Assembly (NCBI RefSeq): GCF_009557455.1
Contig: NZ_CP045651.1
Span: 1,364,001 to 1,428,000, forward strand
From: Alistipes sp. dk3624
GTDB lineage: Bacteria > Bacteroidota > Bacteroidia > Bacteroidales > Rikenellaceae
Direction of reading: 5' to 3'
DNA: 64,000 bases
A program made the translations under genes and the position numbers. Below are positions 17,691 to 26,181 of this stretch, one piece after another. The notes under the pieces were generated by a model. The model had not been told where the DNA came from and did not search any database. It saw nothing but the letters and a program-made list of their open reading frames with translations. Position 1 is the stretch's first letter. Every line of letters begins with the position of its first letter.

Positions 17691-19122
17691 CTTTTTCCTG
17701 TTTTCCGCCGCCGGACTGCTGTCCGTCGCGGTTCTGTCCTCCGTTCGGATTGCGACGGCGATTACGGCCGTTGTTGCGACGCGGCGCATCCTCGCGGGCC
17801 GCCGGAGCGCCCCCGGCCGCATCGGCCGGAACGCGCTGTTTGCGGGCAGGTTGCTGACCTGGCGCCGATTTATCGGAACGCCGGTTTTCCGGTTTCCCCG
17901 AAGCCGGCTTCTGCTCCCTCGCCCCTTTCGGCGATCCGGAACGGGTATCGCCGCTCTGACTCGCTCCGGTCGGCGCTTTCCGCTTTTTACGGTTTTTGCG
18001 CCGTCCTTGCTGCTTATCGAAACGGGTCAGGCTCTCTTCGCCCACCACGTTGGCAAACGTCGGTTCGATATCGACCGATACGGGCGAAGCGTCGCTCAAC
18101 CGTTCCGGCTTGTTTCCTTTCTGGTTCATCCGGATCACCTCGCGCACCCGTTCGACCGGCAGCGCAACCAGATTCGCCTGCGATCCCGGATCCGTCGCAA
18201 ACCACATCGTGCGCTCCAGAATATCGCTTTTCACCAAGAAGTAATCGCCTTCGATCGTCTGCAACGGCTGGTTGACGCGTGGGAAATCCTTGCGGGCGTC
18301 CAGGTACGTATCCAGTTCGTACACCAGACAGCACTTCAGCTTGCCGCACTGTCCGGCCAGTTTCTGCGGGTTCAGCGAAATCTCCTGATGCCGCGCCGAG
18401 TTGGTCGTCACCGATACGAAATTCGAGATCCACGACGCGCAACACAGCTCCCGGCCGCAGGACCCCAGCCCGCCGATGCGCCCGGCCTCCTGCCGCGCCC
18501 CGATCTGCTTCATCTCGACCCGGATGCGGAACTGCTCGGCGAAAACCTTGATCAACTCGCGGAAATCGACCCGTTCGTCGGCAATGTAATAGAAAATAGC
18601 CTTGATCTTATCGCCCTGGTATTCGACGTCGCCGATCTTCATATTCAGGTTCAGGCTGGCCGCGATCTGGCGCGAACGGATCATCGTTTCGTGCTCGAGA
18701 CCGATCGCCTCCTGCCACTTTTCGATGTCGTAAGGTTTCGCCTTGCGGTAAATTTTCTTGAATTCGCCGTTCTGCGGATTGAACCCCACGCGCTTCATCT
18801 GCCGGGCCACCATGTCGCCGGTCAGCGACACGATCCCGATATCGTGTCCGGGCGAGGCCTCGACGGCCACGATGTCGCCGCGTTTGAGCGGCAGGCCGTT
18901 GACATTCCGGTAATAACTCTTCCGCGTATTCTTAAAGCGCACCTCGAAAATATCGTCCGGGAAAACTTCCGGCATGCCCTCGAGCCAGTCGTAGGCATGC
19001 AACTTAAAACAGCCCGAACAGGGCGACGCCGAAACCTCTCCGCCGCACCGGCAGAACTCGCAGCCCCGTCCGATGTCGAGCGTCGGTTTCGCATCTTTAT
19101 TTTTACACTCTTTGCAATCCAT
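17674..19122 (-). CDS. ricT: PSP1-domain protein, RicT/YaaT family
   Basis: A 482-aa protein. The N-terminal Cys-rich segment (CKECKNKDAK, CEFCRCGGEVSASPCSGC) is followed by the PSP1 core: EVRFKNTRKSYYRN, GDIVAVEASPGHDIGIVSLTG, IFYYIADERVDFRELIKVFA, IGARQEAGRIGGLGSCGREL and QCGKLKCCLVYELDTYL, with the Cys pairs that bind an Fe-S cluster in RicT. In Bacillus, RicT acts with RicA/RicF in RNA maturation; the role in Bacteroidota is not settled. The last ~110 residues are a basic, low-complexity tail rich in Arg, Gly, Asn and Ala, suggestive of RNA binding or disorder. First gene of the unit with gldH and trmB. Confidence 0.85.
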   Translation of the reverse strand: MDCKECKNKDAKPTLDIGRGCEFCRCGGEVSASPCSGCFKLHAYDWLEGMPEVFPDDIFEVRFKNTRKSYYRNVNGLPLKRGDIVAVEASPGHDIGIVSLTGDMVARQMKRVGFNPQNGEFKKIYRKAKPYDIEKWQEAIGLEHETMIRSRQIAASLNLNMKIGDVEYQGDKIKAIFYYIADERVDFRELIKVFAEQFRIRVEMKQIGARQEAGRIGGLGSCGRELCCASWISNFVSVTTNSARHQEISLNPQKLAGQCGKLKCCLVYELDTYLDARKDFPRVNQPLQTIEGDYFLVKSDILERTMWFATDPGSQANLVALPVERVREVIRMNQKGNKPERLSDASPVSVDIEPTFANVVGEESLTRFDKQQGRRKNRKKRKAPTGASQSGDTRSGSPKGAREQKPASGKPENRRSDKSAPGQQPARKQRVPADAAGGAPAAREDAPRRNNGRNRRRNPNGGQNRDGQQSGGGKQEKGGAGE

Positions 19123-19299
19123 CCGAATATATGTTGTTAGGCGCTTCCCGGATCATTTCCGGCCGGGAACGTCTTTCGTAAAAAGACCGGCCGGAGCACC
19201 GAAAGCGCCGGTAATTTGCACCTTCTGCCCGCAATAGCACAAAAGTAATAAATTTTTCCGGATTGCCGTTTTCCCGGCGGTCCGGAAAACGGAGAACCG

Positions 19300-19330
19300 T
19301 TTGCGAAAACCCGATTTTCGCTTATCTTTG
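19300..19330 (+). promoter_or_regulatory. Promoter of the small GNAT gene
   Basis: TTTG at 19300-19303, a 19-bp spacer, and TATCTTTG at 19323-19330: a near-perfect match to the Bacteroidota promoter. The region 19123-19299 upstream holds no gene I can support. Confidence 0.75.
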
Positions 19331-19376
19331 GGAAAGCGGCACACCGTTTGCCGCGACGACTTTAAAAACTGCGCTT

Positions 19377-19649
19377 ATGGAGATCATTCACGACACACAG
19401 CGCCGCCGGTTCGAAATCGACGGCGAAGGACACCGGGCCTACCTCGAGTACGTCCCGGTCGAAGGAGGGATCGACATCGTCCACACGATCGTATCGCCGA
19501 TGCTCGGAGGCCGCGGCTACGGCTCCCGGTTGGTACGCAGCACGCTCGACTACGCCCGCGACAACGGGCTGAAAGTAATCCCGTCCTGCTCGTTCGTCGG
19601 AGTCTATCTGGAAAGACACCCGGAGTACAAGGCACTGCTGTTTAAATAG
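19377..19649 (+). CDS. Small GNAT-fold N-acetyltransferase (COG2388/YidJ type)
   Basis: 90 aa from the ATG at 19377-19379, about 46 bp after a strong promoter; the longer open frame upstream crosses that promoter and is not coding. The acetyl-CoA-binding loop is GGRGYGSRLVRSTLDYARDN, followed by LKVIPSCSFVGVYLERHPEY, diagnostic of the very short COG2388 acetyltransferases. Substrate unknown for this family. Its 3' end overlaps the convergent esterase gene by 8 bp. Confidence 0.85.
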   Translation: MEIIHDTQRRRFEIDGEGHRAYLEYVPVEGGIDIVHTIVSPMLGGRGYGSRLVRSTLDYARDNGLKVIPSCSFVGVYLERHPEYKALLFK

Positions 19650-20571
19650 GCTCTCCCGACCGGTTCTGTTGCGTATCGAAAAAACGCCGAAAAAAAAACA
19701 GATGGTACTCGACCGCGCTGCGCCAGTAATCGTGCGTATGTTGTCCGGGCCGCACGATGTAGTCGTGGGAAATATGATAATACAGCATCTGCTCGTGGAG
19801 CTGCCGGTTGACCTCGAAAAAATAGTCTTCCGTCCCGCAGTCGATCACGATAGCCAGTTGTCCCGGCTGCAAGCCGTAATCGACCGGCCGGGCTTTCGTC
19901 GAGGCCACCTCCCGGTTCGCATCGGTAAACGGCACCACGCGGTACAGTTGACTGAGTACGGTATGTTCGTCCCACACCGCCCGGTTTTCGGCATACGGAC
20001 CGAGTTGCTCGCTGATTTTCCAATTGTTCGGGAAAGGCCGGATATCGACTCCACCGCTCATCGACCCGCACGCGCCGAAAACGTCCGGATGCCGGAAAGC
20101 GAGCCATAGAGCGCCATGCCCGCCCATACTGTACCCCGTAATCGCCCGCCCGCGGCGGTCGGGCAACGTCCGGTAATGCGCATCCACATAAGCCACCAGT
20201 TCCGTCCCGACATAAGTCTCGTAACGGCTGCGGGGATTGACCGGACTGTCCCAATACCAGCTCGACTCGCCGTCCGGACACACGACAATCACCCCGAAAG
20301 CGGAAGCCGTCTGCGGCAGTTCGGGCTTCGTTTTACGCAACCAGCTGTCGTACCGATTATTATACCCGTGCAATAGATACACCACCGGGTAACGGCCGAC
20401 GGCGTTCCGACCGTACCCGGCCGGCAGGATCACGACGTTTTTGATCTTCTTGTCCATCGAAGGACTGTAAACCTCCACCGTATCGACCGTCTGCGCCCGC
20501 ACGGACGCCGCGGCCAACAATACCGCCGCAAACAGGACGGCGCATTTTCGCATACTTTTCATACCGATCAT
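19642..20571 (-). CDS. Secreted alpha/beta-hydrolase esterase (esterase D/feruloyl-esterase-like)
   Basis: 309 aa if the first ATG is used; ATGs at residues 4 and 7 are equally possible and leave the signal peptide (ending near SVRAQ) intact. A -7 box TATTTTTG on the minus strand (20586-20593) lies just upstream. The body matches the antigen-85/esterase D fold: YPVVYLLHGYNNRYDSWL, nucleophile elbow ITGYSMGGHGALWLAFRHPD (Ser near residue 150), FGACGSMSGGVDI, VIDCGTEDYF (Asp) and PGQHTHDYWRSAVEYHLFFF (His). These enzymes often remove acyl groups from plant polysaccharides. The glycosidase genes upstream on the same strand suggest a shared role in glycan breakdown. Confidence 0.82.
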   Translation of the reverse strand: MIGMKSMRKCAVLFAAVLLAAASVRAQTVDTVEVYSPSMDKKIKNVVILPAGYGRNAVGRYPVVYLLHGYNNRYDSWLRKTKPELPQTASAFGVIVVCPDGESSWYWDSPVNPRSRYETYVGTELVAYVDAHYRTLPDRRGRAITGYSMGGHGALWLAFRHPDVFGACGSMSGGVDIRPFPNNWKISEQLGPYAENRAVWDEHTVLSQLYRVVPFTDANREVASTKARPVDYGLQPGQLAIVIDCGTEDYFFEVNRQLHEQMLYYHISHDYIVRPGQHTHDYWRSAVEYHLFFFRRFFDTQQNRSGEPI

Positions 20572-20627
20572 TCCGATTTTGTCGGCAAAAATAAGAATTT
20601 ACCCTCGAACGGCATCGGATCGAAACG

Positions 20628-20657
20628 AAAAACCCGCTTCTGATGAAGCGGGTTTTT
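20628..20657 (-). terminator. Intrinsic terminator after the tandem glycosidase-like genes
   Basis: A 13-bp perfect stem (AAAAACCCGCTTC / GAAGCGGGTTTTT) with loop TGAT and a built-in U-run on the minus strand. It separates the gene pair from the esterase gene. Confidence 0.9.
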
Positions 20658-20678
20658 CGAAAACGGAACGCACAAACG

Positions 20679-21887
20679 TTACCACATATAGATCGCCACA
20701 TCGCCCGGATCGACGTTCATCGCCGGAGTATAATCTCCGGCCGATACGATCGAACCGTCTTTCAGAATACGTTTTACGGACGGATCGGCCGAGAAGATCA
20801 GCCTCATCGGCTGCTGATAATCGCGGTTGACGATCACCAGGAACGTGCGACCGTCGTTTTCCAGCAGCGAAATCACGGCTCCCAACCCTTCCGTTTCGAG
20901 AACGTCGACCGGTTCGGGCAACTTGGTCAGCCGCTGCGTACCGCGCGGAATCGTTTTGCCGGTATGGCGCACCCATTTGACCTTCGCCCCGGCGAAAACG
21001 CCCGACAGCGCCTTGATCTCCCCGTTCACCTGCCGCACCAGATCATAGGCGACCGTCCGCCTGCCGTCCAGGCCGATCGGTCCGAACTCGTAGTCGAAAC
21101 CCTCCGAATTCACGGGCGTCCAGTAAGTGAAATACTGCAGGCCTTGTGCGCCGTAAGCCAAGTCGCTGAACATCTGCAGCCGCAGCGTGGCGAGGGTCGG
21201 ATGCGGGTATTTCCAATGCTTGGTAGCCATGGCGAACGCCCAGAAATCCTTGCCGGCCTTTTTCGATTCGTCCGAAAACTCCTCGAGGTTCTCGTACCAT
21301 TCCGGCTTCATGCCGTCGTACGTGATCGGATAGTGGTCGAACGACAGGAACTGCATCGGCACCTCCCGGTCGAATCGCGACACGTACTCGCGGTAACTTT
21401 GAACGCCCAGCGCGTCGAGATGCTCCTTGCCGCCGTTCGGGAACAGGTTCAAGTAACAAAAATGCTTGTCATCGACCGCCTGCACTTTCCGGGCCCATTC
21501 GCCCAATGCGGGGAAATCGCTGCTGAGCGGTTCGTCGCGCAGGAAATATCCGGCCAACGCCGGATGTTTCATAAAGCGTTTCACGGTAGCCTCCGTATCG
21601 TTGCGTAATTCGGGACAGGCGGCGATTATCTTAACCCCTACTTTTTGGGCCGCATCGAGCGCCTTCACGACCTCGTCCGCATTGGAATACCCCCTGAAAT
21701 TGAGGGTAAATCCGGCGTCCTTGAGCTCCTGGAACCGTTCCACCGTAGCTTCGTCGGCCGGAATGCCGTACCAGGCCAAGATCGGAATCTCCTTCTGCGG
21801 CAGTTTCGGCTGGGCGCCGAGGATTCCGGCCCCCAGCAGCGTCGCGGCACAACACAGCAACAGCGTATTTATCCGTACTCTTTTCAT
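20679..21887 (-). CDS. Putative secreted glycoside hydrolase (TIM-barrel-like), paralog 1
   Basis: 402 aa with a signal peptide ending near LGAQP (no lipobox Cys at the cleavage site). The fold looks like a clan GH-A TIM barrel: ILAWYGIPADEATVERFQEL, a beta4-like GYFLRDEP (residues 113-120, candidate acid/base Glu119), FLSFDHYPI and the late strand GLQYFTYWTP. A C-terminal beta domain (FLVIVNRDYQQPM) follows. I cannot place it in a numbered GH family; it has loose similarity to GH42/GH39-like enzymes and to uncharacterised Bacteroidota proteins often labelled beta-galactosidase. It begins 1 bp after the stop of its paralog, so the two are co-transcribed. Confidence 0.6.
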   Translation of the reverse strand: MKRVRINTLLLCCAATLLGAGILGAQPKLPQKEIPILAWYGIPADEATVERFQELKDAGFTLNFRGYSNADEVVKALDAAQKVGVKIIAACPELRNDTEATVKRFMKHPALAGYFLRDEPLSSDFPALGEWARKVQAVDDKHFCYLNLFPNGGKEHLDALGVQSYREYVSRFDREVPMQFLSFDHYPITYDGMKPEWYENLEEFSDESKKAGKDFWAFAMATKHWKYPHPTLATLRLQMFSDLAYGAQGLQYFTYWTPVNSEGFDYEFGPIGLDGRRTVAYDLVRQVNGEIKALSGVFAGAKVKWVRHTGKTIPRGTQRLTKLPEPVDVLETEGLGAVISLLENDGRTFLVIVNRDYQQPMRLIFSADPSVKRILKDGSIVSAGDYTPAMNVDPGDVAIYMW

Positions 21888-21888
21888 C

Positions 21889-23112
21889 CTATTGCAGCAT
21901 ATAAATTACGGCATCCCCCGGCTCGACCATCAACGTCGAAGAGTAGAGCGACGCCGGAACGATCGAACCGTCTTTCAGAATCCGCTTCGCCGACGGATCG
22001 AGTTCGATATCCAATTGCATCCGGTCGTTGAAATCGCGGTTGACGATTACCAGGAACCGGTTGTCTCCGTTCTGCAATTCGGAAACGACGGCGCCGGTTC
22101 CGGTCGTTTGCAGCTTCTTGACCGACGCGGGCAGCTCCGCCAACGGAGTAGTTCCCTGCGGAATCGTATCGCCGGTATGACGTACGGACAGCACTTTCGC
22201 ACCGAGGAACACGCCGGTAAGCGCCTTGATCTCACGGTTCAATTCCGTCACCTTGTCATAGACGTCGGTACGCTTGCCGTCCAGACCGATCGGCCCGTGG
22301 TGGAAATTCCAATTCGGGTTCTTTCCCGGAGTCCAGTAAGTAAAATACTGCAACCCCTGGGCCCCATAAGCCAGGTTGCTGAACATCTGCAACCGCATCT
22401 GGGCCAGATCCGGGATCGGATACGGATCGTGCGCGGTCGCCAGCGAGAAGGCCCAGAACGGTTTCCCGGCCAGGCGCGCTTCGTCCGAGAAGATCTCCAG
22501 GTTCTCGTAATAATCCGGACGCAGCATCCGGCCTACGACCGGATAATGGTCGAACGACAGCAACTGCAACGGCACCTCCTGATCGAAGCGGTGCACGTAA
22601 TCGCGGTAGCTGTCGGCTTTCAGCGCCTCCAGGGAAGCGTACGTGGGCAGCAGGTTCAGGTAGCAGAAATGCGCGTCGTCGGTGGCGCGGATCCGTTTCG
22701 CCCACTGGCCCAACTCGGCGAACGACTCGGTGTTCGGCTCGTCGCGCAGGAAATAACCCGCCGTCGCCGGATGGTTCATAAAGCGTTTCACGGTCGCTTC
22801 GGGTTCCTTTTCGAGCTCCGGGCACGAAACGATCAGTTTGACGCCGGCCGCCTGCGCCGTATCCAGCGCCCGCTGCATCGCATCGGCATCGGGGTAACTG
22901 GTAAAACTGTGTGTGATCCCGGTTTCCTTCATTTCGCGGAAACGTTCGAGCGTCGTACAGTCGGACGGGATGCTGTGCCAAGCCAGGATCGGCATTTCGC
23001 CGGTCGCCTGCAGTTTCGGCCAGACAGCCTGTTCCGCCGCCTGCTTCTGTCCGGAATTACAACATCCGGCCAGACCGGCAGCCAATAGAGACAGCAAGAA
23101 GATTTTTTTCAT
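21889..23112 (-). CDS. Putative glycoside hydrolase lipoprotein (TIM-barrel-like), paralog 2
   Basis: 407 aa, a clear full-length paralog of the next gene (shared blocks PILAW, AGYFLRDEP, HFCYLNL, GAQGLQYFTYWTP, GPIGLDGKRT, SAKRILKDGSIVPA). Unlike its paralog it has a lipobox, LAGC with Cys17, so it should be membrane anchored while the other is soluble. The candidate acid/base is Glu125 in RDEP. Family number not assignable. A -7-like box TAAATTTG lies upstream on the minus strand (23150-23157) but without a good -33. First gene of the pair, downstream of the rhamnosidase gene and its terminator. Confidence 0.6.
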   Translation of the reverse strand: MKKIFLLSLLAAGLAGCCNSGQKQAAEQAVWPKLQATGEMPILAWHSIPSDCTTLERFREMKETGITHSFTSYPDADAMQRALDTAQAAGVKLIVSCPELEKEPEATVKRFMNHPATAGYFLRDEPNTESFAELGQWAKRIRATDDAHFCYLNLLPTYASLEALKADSYRDYVHRFDQEVPLQLLSFDHYPVVGRMLRPDYYENLEIFSDEARLAGKPFWAFSLATAHDPYPIPDLAQMRLQMFSNLAYGAQGLQYFTYWTPGKNPNWNFHHGPIGLDGKRTDVYDKVTELNREIKALTGVFLGAKVLSVRHTGDTIPQGTTPLAELPASVKKLQTTGTGAVVSELQNGDNRFLVIVNRDFNDRMQLDIELDPSAKRILKDGSIVPASLYSSTLMVEPGDAVIYMLQ

Positions 23113-23210
23113 CGGTCTAAGTTTTAGTATTTTATGAATATTCCGATTTCAAATTTAATAAAATTTCCGCAATCGACGGAATAAACGCCTCATTTTTATC
23201 TCCATACAAA

Positions 23211-23238
23211 AACGGAGGCGTTTACACGCCTCCGTTTC
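23211..23238 (-). terminator. Intrinsic terminator after the rhamnosidase gene
   Basis: A 12-bp stem AAACGGAGGCGT / ACGCCTCCGTTT with a 4-nt loop, followed by U's on the minus strand. Confidence 0.9.
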
Positions 23239-23259
23239 CGTCGATCGCGACCGTCCGGG

Positions 23260-25998
23260 CTATTCCACCGTAAAGGTATATTTGCCCGAACGCACCGTAT
23301 ATTCGGCGTAATCGTCCTTCATGCCGTTATAAACGATATTCCCGTCTTTCTTACCGGTTCCGTCCGTGCGAACGGCCGAAGGGGCTTTCGCATCCGGTAC
23401 GCACACCGTAGCCGTACAGCCTACCGGCACTTCGACCGTCATCGTAAACCGACCGCCCCGTTTGCTCCAGTCGACCGACGCTTGCCCGTAAGGAGTCGCC
23501 GTGGCGTACTTCGCCCAGTCGATCTGCGATACCGGCTGCGGGCGAAACACGATATGACGGTAACCGGGCTGCGACGGGTCGGCGTTCAGGCCGGCCAGTT
23601 TGCGGTAGAACCAGGTCAGTGAACCGCCGAACATCGGATGGTTGCGCGAATTTTCGCCGTTCCACTGTTCCCAAGTCGTCGTGGCGCCCTGGTCGATCCA
23701 GTGACCGAAACTCGGATAGTCCCGTTTGTTCATCGCTTCGTAAGCCAGTTCGCCCAATCCGTTCTCGGCCAGCACCTCGAAGAAGAACTGGGTGCCGAAA
23801 ATGCCGGTATCCAGATGACCTCCGTTGTCGAGAATATCCTGCCTGAGCGACGCCACTACCCGGTCGCGGTATTCGTCGGGAACCCCGATCCGCAATGCGA
23901 AAATATTTCCTCCGTAACGGCCGTAAGTTCCTTTCTGCGGATCGTAGAAACGCTTGTGGAAAGCGGCAGCCGTCCGGTCGGCCAGCTCACGGTAGGCCTT
24001 TGCATCGTCCGTCTTGCCGAGCGCTTCGGCTGCGCGGGCCGTGTAATCGGCGCAACGCCACAGGTAGAACGTATGCACCATTTCCGCAGGCGGAAAATCG
24101 AAGGCCGGACACCAGTCGCCGAGGTTCATCCACTGGTTCGGCGTTTGCATCAGCATGACGCCGTCGTCGCCCACCCAGTTCTGCATGAAACGGATCTGCT
24201 CCTTCATCGCGTCGTAATTGCCGGCCAGCAGGTCGCGGTCGCCGTAGTGCACGTAGAATTCCCACGGCATGATATTCATCGCGGCTCCCCACGCCACGCC
24301 GCCGCCGCAGCCGGGCTGCCACGGCGCGCCGTTGGGCACGTAACCCGTCTCCGGATTCTGCGCCCCCCACATGTCGCGAATCCACTTGTTGTAAAATGCC
24401 GCGGCATCAAGGTTATGCATCACCGTCACACACGCGACCTGCCCGTCGCCCGTATAGGCCGAACGTTCGCGGTGCGGGCAGTCGCTCGCCACGCTGCCGT
24501 GCATGTTATCGGTCTGACTGCGCCACCAGATCCGATTGATCGTATTGAACAGCGGATTGGAACACTCGAAACAGCCGGTCGTAGCCACGTCCGAATATAC
24601 CGCCTCGGCCGTCACCTGTTCCGGACGCAGTTCTCCGGGCCAGCCGCTGAGTTCCACTTCACGGAATACATACCACGTAAAACGGGTGTGGTACGACTCG
24701 GGGCCGCCGCCCTTCATCGTATAGCTGTTCGAACCGACCGGAGATTCGCAGATGTAACGAATGTCGATCTTCTGTCCCGGAGCGCCTTCGACGTCTTTCA
24801 GATGCAGCCAGCCCGAAATTTCCTGTCCGAAATCCACTTTGTAACGACCTTCGCCGAGTTTTTCGATCTTCACCGGTTCGAGCCGTTCCATCACCCGGTC
24901 GGGCGGACCGTTCTGGGCGACGAGCTTCCCTTCCGGCGCTTTGCGCAGCGCGACCGGCTGCCAGGCCGAGTCGTCGAATCCCGGAGCGCACCACCCCGGC
25001 TGTTCGCGGCGGGCGTCGTACTGTTCGCCGGAATAGACCCCGTCGGAGACGATCGCGCTTTCGGACGCTTTCCACGACCCGTCGCTCAGGATCACGTCCT
25101 GCGTTCCGTCCGCATAGGTTATATGCAGTTCCCCGAAAAAGCGGGGCGACCCGAACGCCATTACCCAATGGATCTTCGCATTGTAGAAACCGTTGCCGAG
25201 AATCGCTCCGAGCACGTTTTCGCCGCGGCGCACCCGGTCGGTCACGTCGTATCCGACGTACATCACCCGGTACTCCCTGAAATTATCCTCGACCGGGATT
25301 CCGCGCTTTTCGAGCCCGGGACGCTTGCCGTAATTGGTCTGGTTCGGAGCCAACACGTCGTCGCCGACTTTTTCGCCGTTCATATACAACTCGAAATAAC
25401 CGAGGCCGGTTCCGTAGAAGTAAGCCGAAGCGACCTCCTTATCCACGCCGAACGACTTGCGCAGCAACGGGGCCGGGGGCGGCACATCCTTGCCCAGGGC
25501 CTCCAGCGACTCCTCGCCCTGCCACGGCGCGCCGATCCAGCGGCATTTCCACTCCGACGGATCGAGGATACCCATATTCCAGCGGGCCGGTTCGCTCCAC
25601 GCCGATACGTTGCCCTTCCCATCCCACACGCGCACCCGCCACCAGCAGGTCTCGCGCGACTGCAACGGCTTTCCCGCATATTTCACCAGCGTGGACTGCG
25701 GACTTTTTACTTTCCCGCTGTTCCACAGATCGGCCATCCCGTCCCGCAACGCTTTTTCGGTAGAGGCCACCTCGATCTGGTATGCCCGCTGCTCCTGGCC
25801 GCGAAGGCCTGCGGCAGCAGTATTGATCCACGACAAGCGGGGATGCTGCGCGTCTACGACCGACGGGTCGGTCTGGTATTCGCAGGTCAGCTTTCCGGGA
25901 ACGATTCCGGCGCTTCCGCGCGCCGCAGACGACGCGCCGGAAACGACCAGACAGGCCGCCAATAGCAGGCCCGCAACTTTTGCACTCGGTTTTTTCAT
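23260..25998 (-). CDS. Alpha-L-rhamnosidase, GH78
   Basis: A 912-aa secreted enzyme with an N-terminal signal peptide (ends near SSAARG). Domain order fits GH78: an FN3-like N-domain (LTCEYQTDPSVVDAQHPRLSW), the rhamnosidase N-terminal beta domain (VASAYFYGTGLGYFELYMNG ... APNQTNYGKRPG), a concanavalin-like domain, and the (alpha/alpha)6 catalytic domain with SDCPHRERSAYTGDGQVACV. Later catalytic-barrel segments include WGAQNPETGYVPNGAPW and DQGATTTWEQWNGENSRNHP. A C-terminal beta domain ends in YTVRSGKYTFTVE. It releases terminal alpha-L-rhamnose from plant glycans or glycosides. No SusC/SusD pair or local regulator accompanies it. Confidence 0.93.
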   Translation of the reverse strand: MKKPSAKVAGLLLAACLVVSGASSAARGSAGIVPGKLTCEYQTDPSVVDAQHPRLSWINTAAAGLRGQEQRAYQIEVASTEKALRDGMADLWNSGKVKSPQSTLVKYAGKPLQSRETCWWRVRVWDGKGNVSAWSEPARWNMGILDPSEWKCRWIGAPWQGEESLEALGKDVPPPAPLLRKSFGVDKEVASAYFYGTGLGYFELYMNGEKVGDDVLAPNQTNYGKRPGLEKRGIPVEDNFREYRVMYVGYDVTDRVRRGENVLGAILGNGFYNAKIHWVMAFGSPRFFGELHITYADGTQDVILSDGSWKASESAIVSDGVYSGEQYDARREQPGWCAPGFDDSAWQPVALRKAPEGKLVAQNGPPDRVMERLEPVKIEKLGEGRYKVDFGQEISGWLHLKDVEGAPGQKIDIRYICESPVGSNSYTMKGGGPESYHTRFTWYVFREVELSGWPGELRPEQVTAEAVYSDVATTGCFECSNPLFNTINRIWWRSQTDNMHGSVASDCPHRERSAYTGDGQVACVTVMHNLDAAAFYNKWIRDMWGAQNPETGYVPNGAPWQPGCGGGVAWGAAMNIMPWEFYVHYGDRDLLAGNYDAMKEQIRFMQNWVGDDGVMLMQTPNQWMNLGDWCPAFDFPPAEMVHTFYLWRCADYTARAAEALGKTDDAKAYRELADRTAAAFHKRFYDPQKGTYGRYGGNIFALRIGVPDEYRDRVVASLRQDILDNGGHLDTGIFGTQFFFEVLAENGLGELAYEAMNKRDYPSFGHWIDQGATTTWEQWNGENSRNHPMFGGSLTWFYRKLAGLNADPSQPGYRHIVFRPQPVSQIDWAKYATATPYGQASVDWSKRGGRFTMTVEVPVGCTATVCVPDAKAPSAVRTDGTGKKDGNIVYNGMKDDYAEYTVRSGKYTFTVE

Positions 25999-26115
25999 AA
26001 ATTCAATTCAGTTATTTAGGTTTTCCGCATCCTCCCGCGGTCATAAAATCGGGGAGTTCGACAAAATTACCATTTTTCGCGGATTTTCCGAACGATTTCG
26101 ACAGGCATAAAAAAA

Positions 26116-26137
26116 CGGAGGGAAAAATTTCCCTCCG
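26116..26137 (-). terminator. Intrinsic terminator after the CDGSH protein gene
   Basis: A 10-bp stem CGGAGGGAAA / TTTCCCTCCG with a U6 run after it on the minus strand. Confidence 0.85.
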
Positions 26138-26181
26138 ACAAACATTATTTTCGAAAACAGCGACGAAGCTTTCGAAATACC

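Noticed and set aside
23638-25965. 775-codon plus-strand ORF opposite the GH78 gene
   Set aside because: Antisense shadow of the rhamnosidase; composition is Arg/His/Val-rich without domains.
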